Assembly (NCBI GenBank): GCA_030685235.1
Contig: MU839137.1
Coordinates: 186,001-250,000 of the forward strand
Direction of reading: 5' to 3'
DNA from: Copromyces sp. CBS 386.78
Taxonomy: Eukaryota > Ascomycota > Sordariomycetes > Sordariales > Sordariaceae
DNA: 64,000 nucleotides
Each line of letters begins with the position of its first letter. Within the stretch, counting starts at the first letter, position 1. Under the pieces are notes generated by a model. The model saw only the letters and a list, made by a program, of their open reading frames with translations. It did no database searches and was not told the origin of the DNA. Shown piece after piece: positions 10,000 to 22,199 of the stretch. A program made the translations under genes and the position numbers.

Positions 10000-11279
10000 A
10001 AAAGGTACAATTACTCTTAGAAGACCATGCTGACGATTTTGAACATGCCTTTTTGTCAATGACTGTACATAACAGGTAAATAATATCAACGCGCATATTG
10101 GGCTTGAGCATAAAACTGCTCTGTAGTCACTACTTTCTCAAAAGTTGGTAGGTCAACGCACCTCACTTGCGCCAGTATCGTAAAGTGGACTGCATGCAAG
10201 TCCGAGGCGAGGAATGGTACCCGTCATGCCGCCAGGATAAAATAGCCAGAAGATGGCCGGAATTTGTCAAGAACTTCACTGCAAAACTAGACTAAAGCGT
10301 CAAGACATACTTGCTTATTTCTAGCGACTATCTCTACCGCGCTTTTTCATTTAATAGGTTTTAACCAATCTTACTACTAGATCGTTTCCAAGAAAGCCTG
10401 TAATCCATATAAACCTACTAGCAGATTAGTTGAATTTCATATGAGACGTTGCTAGTCTCGACCTTAGCGCAGCTTGAGTAAAACTATATTGATAGAGAAA
10501 AGAGATGGTATTTGGATATATAGGAGAGACAAAGTGAATATATGCTGGGGTACGTATAACAAACGCTAAATAAAACAGGTTCCGATGTACTTGTGGTACG
10601 TCTGTTGCAGAAGCCAGATTCTATCCAGCTTCGGGATTGGTTGCCCTACAGGGCTACAGGGCTGAAAAGCTAGAGGTAGCTTTTCTATAGGCCCAAGAGA
10701 TGACCGTATGGTGTCCTATTACATATATCCCTGCCGAAGCTACTGTGCTATGTAGCGGAGCCAGTGTTTTGTATAATGCTATCTGTTCGTGACTCGAAGA
10801 TATCTCGGAGTGAGCGTCTACAGTAAGTCAATGTGGAATTTTGGGGAAGATTGATAGCAATGTCTCACATGTCTTGCTTTTGCCATGTGAAGATCGAGGA
10901 GAGAAAAGACGGAGTAATCCATTCATTTACACAGAGGCGTCGAAACGGAGCTAAGCCGCCCGGGCCTACTAGGTGTGTATAAATTCATGCCACAGAGCCA
11001 TGAACTCAATATTGAGACAGAAACCTTGGCTGTGCCACTGGCCATACCCTGGGGTGATTGATGTGCAGAACGTTGAAGGTTTACGCGTAAGTAGGGATGT
11101 ACTCCGAACGAGGAATATTAGTAAAAGTGATAATTGCCTACCAGTGAGTGTTGTAGGTCACACCCCCGCACAGTGGATGTGTGAGAACCGTCGACGAAGA
11201 AAGAAAACCCGTGATCCCGTGTCTTGTTCGTGGGGGTGTTGCCCAAGTGGAACGACAGCCCTACATATCAGCCCATGTA

Positions 11280-11577
11280 GGTTTGTTAGTCTGGTTCTTG
11301 CCCCATATTTTCTTACAAGGGGGTTTGCAAGGCAGGACAGGTCTATCTACGTTATCTGATTGGCTGAAATCGCCTGATCTCAAAGTGAGAAAGAGTTGAC
11401 AGACGGCCGCACACAAACCTGGAACCTCTTATTCTGGCACACGACCACCAGAATCACCCAGAATCAGACCTCCACCTTCTATAATGGGTAAAGTTAGAGG
11501 GCATTCACAGACCATTTGCAGGGCATCTGCAGCGGCCTGCCCCGTCGAAAACCCTGTATGTACCGAGCTAACGAACC
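11280..11577 (+). mobile_element. MITE-like element, copy B (298 bp) with TA target duplication
   Basis: It begins GGTTTGTTAGTCTGGTTC and ends GTACCGAGCTAACGAACC, which matches the termini of copy A in opposite orientation. TA lies directly outside both ends (11278-11279 and 11578-11579), as expected for Tc1/mariner-type insertion. The core 11342-11400 matches the complement of 1500-1558 almost base for base. There are no open frames of its own. Confidence 0.68.
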
Positions 11578-14500
11578 TACCAGGGCTCAGGTGTACTGTC
11601 CATGACTGAGTCCATGGCACCGCTTAGGGCAGTCGGGTCAATCTGGCCGTGTCCGTACTTGATGTACAATGGCGGATCATCGAGGTCAGGGAAGCTGATT
11701 TGGGCTGAACGTGATTGCGGCATGGATGGGACCTGGAGTTCAGGGTGACGGCGTTATGGAACTGGGATTGTGACACCGATGCACAAATCTGCAACCTAGA
11801 GATGGTCGGTGACCTTAACAATTATTTCGTACAGCCAATGATAATCGTGAATCGTATGTAAAAGTGGACCTCAGGTCGCTCAGAGTTAAATTTACGGGTG
11901 ACTGTCCACGCAGGAAACCAGCCCGTCAGGTCAGCACACGTTTAAATACCCCTAGGTACTGGAGAATGGGCAGAGGAATAAGTCTAATAACGCGGTTATG
12001 CTTCCAGCCGAGAAGCCTTTCAAACGAGCACCGAGTTTAAGACAGCTGTTAAGCTTACCATCGTTCGTAACATGCATTAACATGGAGGGGCAGGGAAGGC
12101 TTGCAGGCTATCCGAATAAATAGAATGATACGGACTCCGAGTTGAATAAGTTCAAAGGCAGAAGGCTGGCTGGTCTCGGACAATACCTCTAGGGATACCG
12201 AACAGTGCTACCTTTCAAGACGGCACATCGCAAGTCCTCACTGCATGGCCGTCGAGCCGGCAGCCCCTGCCCGATTTTGTTGTCCTGCCACTTTGATCGA
12301 CGGACCCACCTCGGCCTTGGTGGATGGACGGGACGGGACCTTTATGGATACCTGCGGGGCCGCGACAACTGGGAAGAGTGGAGACAGCCGAAGAACGTTG
12401 AACAGCGTGGTGGAGCATGTTGAACTGTAGGAACTGGTGTTTATTTCAAACTACATCTTGTCTCCAGTTGAAGACTGAGAGCATGGCGGTTTCGGAAACG
12501 ATATCGGAACTATTCAGAATATGATATCAGGATCAGTGGCAGCTAGGTCATGTGTTAAAGATATGCGCGCTTCAGTGGTTGGTTCTGCATCCGGACAATT
12601 TGGTGCGGTTGGCACCAACATCATGCAGGCTGTACAGGTGCTGCATAAGTAGGTTTCCATTTGGCAGCGGGGCAGGGCACCGGAAGCTGAGGCATCTGCG
12701 ATTGAACAATTAGCCGCCCACAGTCCTATCCTTGCATGTACTGTGAATTATGAAGACACTCTTCGTGTTCATCTTTCAAAGCCGTGACCCATGCCACTCT
12801 TCTCTTCAGACGTTATGACAACGAGCTTGTGCTTGGTTGTAAGCATTGGGATATGGCGTTGAAACCGCCGAGTCTTTACCCAGGTGATGACAAGCCGGCT
12901 GTCCGCTCGAAAATTAAGTCATGCCCTGGGGGTTCACCTAGAACAGTCCTATCTGGGCCCAGGGTAGATAGGTTTGTGTAATCAAGAAGTCTCCAGTCAG
13001 AGTGGCTGCTCAAAGAAGGCGTGGTTGAGAAACGTGTAGCAAAGGACGTTGAATCCAGCCGTGCGCACACAAGGCGGACTGTACATGTAGCAGATTCATA
13101 GCCTCAGACTGAACTGAGTTTTGTGGATTAGAGATATGGACGAACAGCCTCAACAGCGTAGCCTCCCGTCCTTATCGTGGTCACTGGTCAGTAGACATGT
13201 CGGACTTTAGAACACTAAGCAATATCTCTACCCGTAGTACCTAGTGGTTAGGTCCGGGAACCTAATCCCCTCACCATGGCCGCGTGCTGGATAGAGCTGT
13301 AAGTTGACTAAGTCAGGGGTAGCGGCGCAAGCAACAGCCGCGGTCACCATACGTAAGAGTGGTTCTATAACATCAGCTCAAAAGTTTTGGTCCAATGATA
13401 CAGGTTCAGATCAAACCATCTCCTTGCTCTAGCGTCTAGCGCGTGTGCTTGTTGGCTGTTAGCCGGACTGTGCCTTCGATACACCGGGATCTCTGTTGAT
13501 ATCTGGGGTTGGATGTCACCAGCTGGGCGAGACATTCAACAAATGATGGCGCTTGCAGGAGGCACATCGTATCACTCTACACGTCAATCATCCCGGTGCC
13601 TGGAATGCCGTCACACTCTGGGACAGAAGTGTCGTGACAGAAAAATTGAATATCTGACGATTTCCTGAATGACAATGGAAAACTGATGTGTACCGGTACC
13701 TAAGGTTGTGAAGTCTTGTCGGCTGGGGGTGCCCACTCTCCGGGCAGTTTTCCGAGTCCCATATTCCCGGCAGCTCCATGTTTAGTTCCGCGCGTGGGAC
13801 TCCAACGCCGCTATGGACTGTTCGCTGAAAACGAACAAAACCGTAAAGATTTTCGACTCAGGGATTCTCAGTAAGTCCGTTTTAATAAGAAGGGATTGCA
13901 TCGTTTTGGCTTAATTTATCCCTATTCAGGATCTTCCGGCATCTCCTGTAAAGATCATGGGAAAATGAGGTCATGAGCTGCCCAGGACACTTACTGAGGT
14001 GAGCAATGATAGTTCTTGGCAAAGTCCATAATCTAGACAGTAGGTCGTAGAGGGAGGCATTTGAACGGCGATTAGCTCTGGGTTATGTTTGTATTTCGCA
14101 TGCAGTGGAAGATTTGGAAGAGGATAAGACGGGAAGGTTGCACCGAGATGGAGATCGGAGGTACAGGTACGTCAAAGCTCTCCCCGCATGTGCCCCACCG
14201 CGCTAGGGCAAATTCGGTGCAGATATTGACAGCACTGTGGATCTTAAGCGAATGAAAAGAAAGAGCGAACGCCAACACGCGCAGTGGAACCAACAGAACA
14301 TTTGAGTGAGCCTTGCGGAAAGTGGCGGCCTGGCCTGCGTCTAGCACCTTTACACCTTCCCGACGACGAAACAGGCGCGCGGAGCATCGTCTGGTCGTCT
14401 AATGACCAGTCACAATGAGAGCCAGCCCTTCTCCCCTCATTTCGTCTATGCATCAGACTTGGTCACTTTTTGCTGCTGCCTCGACTCTCGAACCGACCTT

Positions 14501-16734
14501 GTCCCCGTCCAGTCACGGTGGTTTTTTCCTTGAAGTCGACCACGGTAGAGACGGCGGGGGCCCTTTTAGGCGCATATCCGTCTCCTTCAACCCAAGTGAA
14601 GCTGTCTCCACGTCGTTTAGCCCACACTCCGGGCAGGCCGTTTGAGGGACATGGATACCAGTCGTTACTTTCTTTCTCCCACCCAAGGGTTTTGCTTGCT
14701 GTGCCGGATAGTCCCCATATCATAGGTGGTCGTTGAGGTCATCTTTGGTCTGTCTCACACCTTGCCCATGATACGCAGACGGAAAACCCCGCCGAAAAGG
14801 ACGGCGGCCGAGGTGGAAATGCGTGAGGGAGGCAAGGAACGGCCAAGATGATGAAGGTGTTGTATCGTTGTCCACATGGCACCGTTGATTCGCTTGACCG
14901 AGAGTCCGAATCTGCCCCCTGTCAGCGTTGCTTCAATCCTGCCCCGTTAATCGACTAAACCCCAAAGTCCCAAACCACCAGCACCCATGCTTTTTTCTCC
15001 CCCGTTCATTTCATTCTTCGTGCTAACGTTTGGGCAAACGCAGATTTCAGATCAGTGACCGCTGCTTTTGTTGACCTGGCCATCAGTAACAACGTGGGTG
15101 GTCGGTGTGGGATAATCGATTTCATCCAACCACATCTTTTGCATACCATCACCAAAGCCCGACAACCAGACAAACTCCGAGCGCCCTAGCCAGGAGAGAC
15201 GCTCAGCTCATACCACGTAGCCTGGGAGTTGCTCATTGGGGTCAAGACGACCTAAACACGCCTCTAGGTTCTAGGTCTAGCCACTACCACCGCCGCGGGT
15301 ACCTATCGTCTTGTTGTACGGCACGAAGTGGGCTGCCAGCGGATGGGGTTGCACTCTCCAGGCCTGGCTTGAGGCACGGTCTACGCATCTCGACCCGAAC
15401 ATGTCCGCAGTCTAGAGTAGTATCGTTGTCACTGATGTGATATCCGACTCTTGATTACTCTAGATGGAGATTACGGCGGCATGGCACAGTTGAAGGGCTA
15501 GTACGCAGCTCGTTATCACTCGTTGACCAAGCCCTATGGGACAGAAAACGATATGGCCTAGCATAAGTAGGGCGCCAGAGTCGTTTCCATCTCTCACGCC
15601 TCCCCGTCTCTACTCCAGCTGGGAGATTCCTCTCGTTGGTAAGTTCTCTTTCGCAGACCCTGCGTCCTCAAGCTCTTTGGGGGAAGCTCATAATAATGGA
15701 CGGTGGAGGCCCAAAGTTGGCTGGAGCCAAGAACAATCGTCGATACCTTTCCTTGTTGACCATTCACAGCTTTCTTGTTAGCCCTTAATTCAGCACGCAT
15801 TTCCGTGTACCATGTAGACCGTGGCATTAAAACTTTACCTATGTGCCTCATCTTCAGATGTGTTGGTGTGCTACGTTCCCATGTACAAGTTTTTGACATC
15901 GAGCTGACCAGTACCAGCCGACATCCAACTCTCCAGCCCCAGTACCCCCAGGACCTTCACGACCTCCGCTTGACTGCTGGCTATCTTATTGACCTTGCGT
16001 ATGCATTGGTTCGCGGCCAAGTGGTACACACATGTATCGCTTGCTACGTTCACACCCATCCACGATCTATACCCAGTTACCCAAGAACAGAGTTCCTCCG
16101 TCCCCTTGACCAAACCTATGGACCCCTGTACCTACATATGCCCTCTAACCTCAGGCCCATATCCGCCTGTTGTGATGCCCTTGCCCCTGTCTCTCTTTTC
16201 TACCCTGTCTCCGACCCCAATCCCAGGCCTTCCTGAACGGTTCAAGCCAGGCCGGCTACCCACTCCTGCATCTCCCCTTGGCTCTCATACTCTAATTCCT
16301 TCTGCTGTGCGCCAAGGTACGCTCGCGTGGGTGTTCAAGAGCTTCACCCTTCGCCTTACATGGATGACCCTCGAGTATCCACATAGGATACTGTGGGGAT
16401 GTACTGCCTCCCGAAAGTTATAAGCCATCCTCCTCCCGGCCCATGCCCTGTGCTGGATTGAGGCTGAGGGACATCTTTACATTCCCAAACTTAGAACGCA
16501 AACTATCTGGCAACCTAGACCTTCAATCAAGCTAAAGTCAAGTCAATCACAAGACGTGAGTCAGTCGATCATCTCATATATGTTGAACACTTAACTCCGA
16601 ATTCTTACGCGACATCTTGGCCACCATCATCAACGCCTTCGCTTCGACACTACAAGGAAGATTGGATCGCCAACAACGTATGTGGAGCTTATAACTTTTT
16701 AGCTTTCTTATGTCTCTGTCTCCGGCACTTCAAA

Positions 16735-18099
16735 ATGGCCTTTCAATATCCACCTTCGAGTTTCGACGAAGCTTACTCAAACAAGACCAGTTCGAACCAA
16801 TACAACAACCCCTCTTCAACCGAGACCCTGATTCAGAACTTGCAACCTGTCCGGTCTGGAGGAAATCAACAGCTGTTTGGGACAGCTCTATACAGCGACC
16901 CGCAAAACCAGTCACTATCTCCGGTCCAATCGCAAAGACTACCTCAAGAAAACTGCCTCGACATCGATCTCTTCCGGACCCACGTTGAAGAATTACCTCG
17001 AACCAGTCTCGCATCCGAATCCTATCCGGCCGCGGGTCCTCCCTTATCGGAAACTGAAGAGTCAAGGATCATGAGGTATACCCCACATAACTCAACTTAT
17101 CGACCATCAAACCACACACTAACCTGAAGCCCTCCTAGTGCACTCGCCTTACCATACGACTCCAGTTACTCCATGGGTTCGCGATCATCCTTCTCATGGC
17201 CAGGTATGTAGCCAAAACCAGACCTTAATCGGACAGACCAGCTCACAATCGAACAGTCTTGGACTCAGGATCCGGTCTCATAAGCCCCGAACTCGGCTCA
17301 TACGGTTCAGATAGCAGCTTCACAGGATCGAGGTCCGGAACGGCGAGCCCACCCAGAACATCACTTAGTGCGGAGCAACGCGAGCTCAAGAGACAACGAG
17401 ACCAAGCCCGACGTCATTCGAAAATGCATGTCAGGGGTCGCCGGGCAGGAAGCAGCTCCTCATCTGGCGTCTATTCACCACCTCCTTCGTTGGCTGTCTT
17501 GTCATCAGGCGCTCCTAGCATCCCTGTCTACACAAGCGCTGGCCCTGTCTCGCTACTAACGGAACCTCACGCCACCCATTACCATGCACAATTTTCGCCA
17601 CCTCTTTCAGACCACCACCACAACCACCACAGTCAGTCCAACATGTATCATAACCCATATCCCACGCCAACGTACATCAACGATTATGGCTATCCTGCAT
17701 CGGCCACTTCAAGCTTGCCCTCACACTACGGGTAAGTTTTGCTCTATGACATCCCGGAGTTAACACAACAATCGTACTAACATGGTTTCCTACAGTCGCC
17801 CAATGTCCGACCCAAGTCTCATGTACCCAGTTTCACCTCCAACGATGGGAGGTAGCCCTCAGGATACCGCCGGGCAAGTTAGAGTCGTACAACCCAGGCC
17901 GAAGCCGCAATGCTGGGAACATGGGTGCAACGGCCGTCAGTTCTCGACCTTCAGCAACCTTCTACGTCACCAGAGAGAGAAGTCGGGTCAGGCGACAAAG
18001 GCAACATGTCCGAACTGTCACGCCGAGTTTACAAGGACTACTGCGCGAAACGGGCATCTATTGCACGACAAGTGCAAGCAGAAGCGGATCGGCAGCTAA
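16735..18099 (+). CDS. C2H2-type zinc-finger protein (putative transcription factor)
   Basis: The model is exons 16735-17075, 17139-17203, 17257-17731 and 17796-18099, giving 394 residues; all three introns are 53-64 nt with GTATAC/GTATGT/GTAAGT donors and CTAG/ACAG acceptors, and the frame is kept throughout. The first 330 residues are low-complexity, rich in Ser/Pro/Gln/His/Tyr (His run near H-H-H-N-H-H), typical of an activation or disordered region. A short basic patch ([10 protein letters not shown]) is encoded in exon 3. The C-terminus holds the fingers: C333-x4-C338 with H352, then C365-x2-C368 with H381, H384 and a nearby C387. The finger spacing is slightly unusual, as in a group of fungal C2H2 proteins. 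Probable nuclear DNA-binding protein; targets unknown. Confidence 0.87.
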
Positions 18100-20929
18100 A
18101 TAACGAAAAATGGAAAAAAAAATAAAGAAGAAAAAAATGGAAAAAGAAAATCCCGCAAGCACAAGGAAGCAGAGCGTAAAACAGCCTGGTCATGATACTC
18201 GATTTTTATACCAGTATTGCATATATACCTTTCGGAGGCTGAAATGGGAATTGGGAAAGCGAAATCTCTGCATCGGACACAACGGAACACGCTGGGAAGG
18301 ATATTGGGAGCTATTGTGAAGATTTTGCTTAGTGGAACATGTCTTACTAAACGTCGTTTAATAAGACAAGTTCGATGGATCCTATGAATGGCAAGACATA
18401 GTTCACAAACAGCTGTGCTTCTATAAAATATCCAAACCCAGATCTGTCTCTTGATCCGATATTCTTCCTAAAACCATGAAACCGATGGAGAATGTTCCCC
18501 CACACCAGTTTTCGCTGTCCGTCTTTACACAGATGCCCGTCGTCCTGGATCGGGGATTTTAATCATGCTTAATCAACCAGTCCCTTCCCGGCGCATTGAT
18601 TGAAAGCTTGGCCCTGTACCAATCTTCTGTGGCGTCCCTCTCTTACAATGTAATTAGGTTCGGGCAGTAAGCCCACTACTCTGAAGGGGGGGTATACTCG
18701 GGGTTCTATCCTTTTACAAGGCAAAAGAGACAGGGGGGAGCTCCTGAAACGGACCTGACTAGCGAGCCGAGTGGTGATGAGCAGATGAGAAAAGAAGAGA
18801 CGAAGGAGGGGGGCATGCCGCACCGCATGGAATGGCATGGGGGTACACAACCAGACAAGCTAGGTACGTATGTACCTGGACCGGGCTATTACACATCACT
18901 TCCCTTACAGTAGGCATACCCCATCCCATCTTCAGCCACCTACTCCATGATTATATATCAGTATGTGTAGAGAGGGTCGGTATCACATGTACCTACCCGA
19001 CCTCGCCGACCTGAACCCTTGGAAATCCCATTCAGGTCCCCAGGGCGCCAGGTAAGGCTGGGCTGGTAGAGCTCGCAATGGCACCAGCGGGCAGTCTCGG
19101 GCACCTCATCCATATATCTACCCTTGAGGCTTGCGGCATGGCGCAAACGGTACATCAAGTGGGGAAGGGGAACAAGAAATGACACGTGCATGAAGTCAGA
19201 ACTTGGAGAAACAGTTGAGTTGAGTGGACGGCAATACACCTACAGTACGTCCAAAGAGAAAAGTCAGAAGCCCTTCCGAGTCCGGAATACCCGTTTTGAT
19301 AGGCTATAGGCAATTTTCACAGATTCCTGTTACCTTACACGCACCACACACACGCAACACACACACACAACAAATAGTTACCTAGGTATAACTGAGGCTT
19401 TAACATACATGGACACACACAGGTCATCAGCCGCTTTGTAGAGCTAGTACCTCTAGACTAAAAAGACTACAGGTACCAAGACACTAGTAGAACGCAAGCC
19501 ACCGCAAGGCGAGAGCCTACTTCGGCCCGCTTCTCATAGCGGCTCACATGGCGGCCGGCGGCAGCATGTAAGTGCACACACGCGCATCACAGGCAGCGGG
19601 ACACGGCGGGCGGGCGGCGGGAGACCACTATGATTGTTTCTTGGTTTGAGATTAGCGCAGGTCTGGTCCGGTCTACATCGTCCGCATCGCCTTGCCCAGT
19701 TGGGCATGGGGTCTTCCCGGGCTGTCAAGCCCTATCTGGTGGCGATCTGTACTCTGACCGGTCACCACGAGGTACTGGTGAATGACGGGTGATGTACTTC
19801 AAGAGATGTGTGATTGGGTTGCTGAAGTAAACGGCGATCTCAGAAATAGATGATGCGGCACAGCGGTTTGTTGTCCTCGGAGTATGAGTTCCAAGATGAT
19901 GCTCATCAGGAATTGTCATTTCCATGCTGAAGTCTGAATGCTGCTTGTCATTTCCATTGCTGAGAAAAAAGCAACGTGCAGGCGGTTTCAGATTCCCGGC
20001 CCTATGCGGGATTGCTTCAAATGGTTCTTTCAATCCGCCTTGGCTGAAAATTTTGAGAGTTCGCAGCGGCTCGCTATCGCGAATGAGGATGCAGACAATT
20101 CTGTTGACTGAAAAGTGGAAGTTAACTCATGCGCAGCATGAATCAAATCTCAAGTGCTCAGCCTGAAGACCTGAAGTTTAGGGCCATTAGCTGATGGTTC
20201 GTTCCGTGATGAGTCTAGTTGTGAGTGATATGATGTCGGGAGAAGAAGAGACAGTTGAAAAAACACAGCCGCCCTGGAAATAGCAACTTCCCAGGTCCCA
20301 ACATTCACAAGCAGGGGCTCAGGGGGCAGGCCTGCAAGGTTTAGCTACTTGGCGCACGGCATGGCCCCTAACCCTGGGCAACTAAGGTATCATATGCACT
20401 TCGTTGGAACCACTAAAAACGCCATCCGATTCTCCTTTCCCGCTGCGACGGATCCGCAGACGGGAGATCCCACGGCAGCGCAGGCCCTTCTTTTGTTGAA
20501 TGTTTGACATTCAATTATCCGATCATAACGGGCCTGGTGTGTGACCCACAATCTTCGGCCTGTTATCATTCGAATATCGGATGAAAATGGACGGGAGGAC
20601 TATCACACCAAGGGATGGACGTCCGGAGCCGGCGCCAATTCCCGCGGATCGGACTCCGTGGGATCCACTACGGCTTACTCCATACAGTAACTTTAAGCTC
20701 ATTGTCCATTCTTAACCCCGCATTTCCAGTGGAGGACCCCACAGTGATGTCTTTAGCCGTGAAATTGTATCCTTTTTTGCCAAGGCCGTTCTTTGACCAA
20801 TCGGTTGGCGTTATTTTTATCCACTGGTACTTCTTGGCCACGCATGACACCTGGGTTTGGTTGGTTTTTGCGCGCGTTTGGCGAATCTTTGGAAGGCCAC
20901 CAAGTACTTACCCGGGTTCCCCCCCCAGC
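18100..20929. other. Intergenic region between the C2H2 gene and the transposon block
   Basis: No gene is supported. 18105-18150 is an A-rich 3' flank of the C2H2 gene. There is a CA-rich simple repeat at 19337-19374 and a short palindrome (TTGAATGTTTGACATTCAA) near 20495-20513. Composition is normal until about 20980, then falls sharply to AT-rich sequence. Confidence 0.5.
19337..19374. repeat. (CA)n-rich microsatellite
   Basis: An interrupted CA dinucleotide tract (ACACGCACCACACACACGC followed by AACACACACACACAACAA). Simple-sequence repeat with no further feature. Confidence 0.8.
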
Positions 20930-22199
20930 CCAGACCGTCCCCTAACGGTCGAACGATGGTCGCATTGTTTTAGACGTCTTACTTTCTAGTCAAATAATTA
21001 ATAGTCTACCTTATAATAGCGGTTTAAATATATAAACAGTCGATTTATAGATAGACTATCGATCATACGTCTATCTAGAAATAAGCGGTCGTACAACGGT
21101 CGAAAAAGTTAAACGTCTGAATTGAAAGATAGTCTATACGAGAAGACGTCCCCTATCTTAGTAAGCCTAGACCTAAGAATCTCGCTCAAATTAATTACGT
21201 GCATCGGTACGTATTACCCGCACCCGTACCCGCACCCGGCTCCGGGTACTGCCTAGCACGCCCGTACGGCGCACCCGGCATCCTAGCTTCCAGTACACCT
21301 ATTTCTAGATGTACTACCAGTTAGTAGATTAAAAGGAGTATATTCAATTGAATATAGCAATAAATATATAAATACGATGATAAAAACTTTTAACCGTTAT
21401 TCACCCCCAGACCATGCGCAAGTTGAACTATAATATTTCGCTGCCAAATAGTACCCAACTAGGGATAAAGGAACGATTATTTGCGTCGTCTTTAGTAAAT
21501 AGTATAAAATAATATATTTTAAAATTTAAAGAAGGCAAGCCGATAACGAGTTGTTTGCTTTTGCTAGCAATATCGGGCTTGTCCAATATAGATAGTCTAA
21601 TTGTAAGGTATAAGAGTAGTAGTTAGGTATCGGGCTCGGTCTCCTCGTTATTATAGACTAGTATAATAATAAAGAATACGTATATAGGGTAGTAATTGCC
21701 TAGTAGAGTACTACGGAGGAAGTTAGTTAGTATAGACTCGGATCAGAGTATAGGAGGTATATATATATATATGGCTGTGAAGGTAGCCTGCTCTTGAGTA
21801 CGGTAGCCAATAAAGACTAATTCTATAATATTATTCGATAAGTATACGTTATTAAACGCTTAATCTACTTAGATTGTACTCATCGAACCTATATTTAAGA
21901 ACTAGTCTATATCGGACTAATACTAACTCGGAATAGCGACCTTACATAGATATTAGAGGGGGTGGCAGTATCTTACTACGAAGAGTTTAGTGTATAAAGA
22001 TATAGTCGAGTCTCCCTACTACCTCTTCCCTACTACGGGCACAATATAATATATACTAGCCGCGAGAAAGGACATACCGCTTACAGCGCTTGGAGTTAAA
22101 GTGCCTTAAAATGTTAGTAGGTAGCCGATACAATACTAATAGACTTTGTATTCTTCCGTATATTCACTTTATAAATAACACCTTTTTCCATTAATATAA

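Larger units (their letters stand above)
7478..16734. other. 9.3-kb gene-poor interval
   Basis: No convincing gene is seen on either strand. All open frames are short, overlap on both strands, often lack an ATG and show no motif or splice structure. 7478-8100 is probably the promoter and leader of apc2 (pyrimidine-rich on the minus strand around 7790-7830). 16430-16734 is the leader of the C2H2 gene and may contain a 5'-UTR intron. Between them are short repeat structures at 8513-8637, 9441-9842, 9842-9999 and 11280-11577 (listed separately). Composition is moderately AT-rich around 10.3-10.6 kb but not fully RIP-like. Confidence 0.55.

Noticed and set aside
13245..13275. Hairpin GGTTAGGT-CCGGG-AACCTAATCC, considered as a tRNA or terminator-like structure
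   Set aside because: No acceptor stem, T-arm or anticodon arm can be built around it, and a single short stem is expected by chance in this much sequence.
15775..16236. 153-codon plus-strand frame before the C2H2 gene
   Set aside because: It begins at TTG, has no motif and overlaps other frames; more likely promoter/leader sequence.
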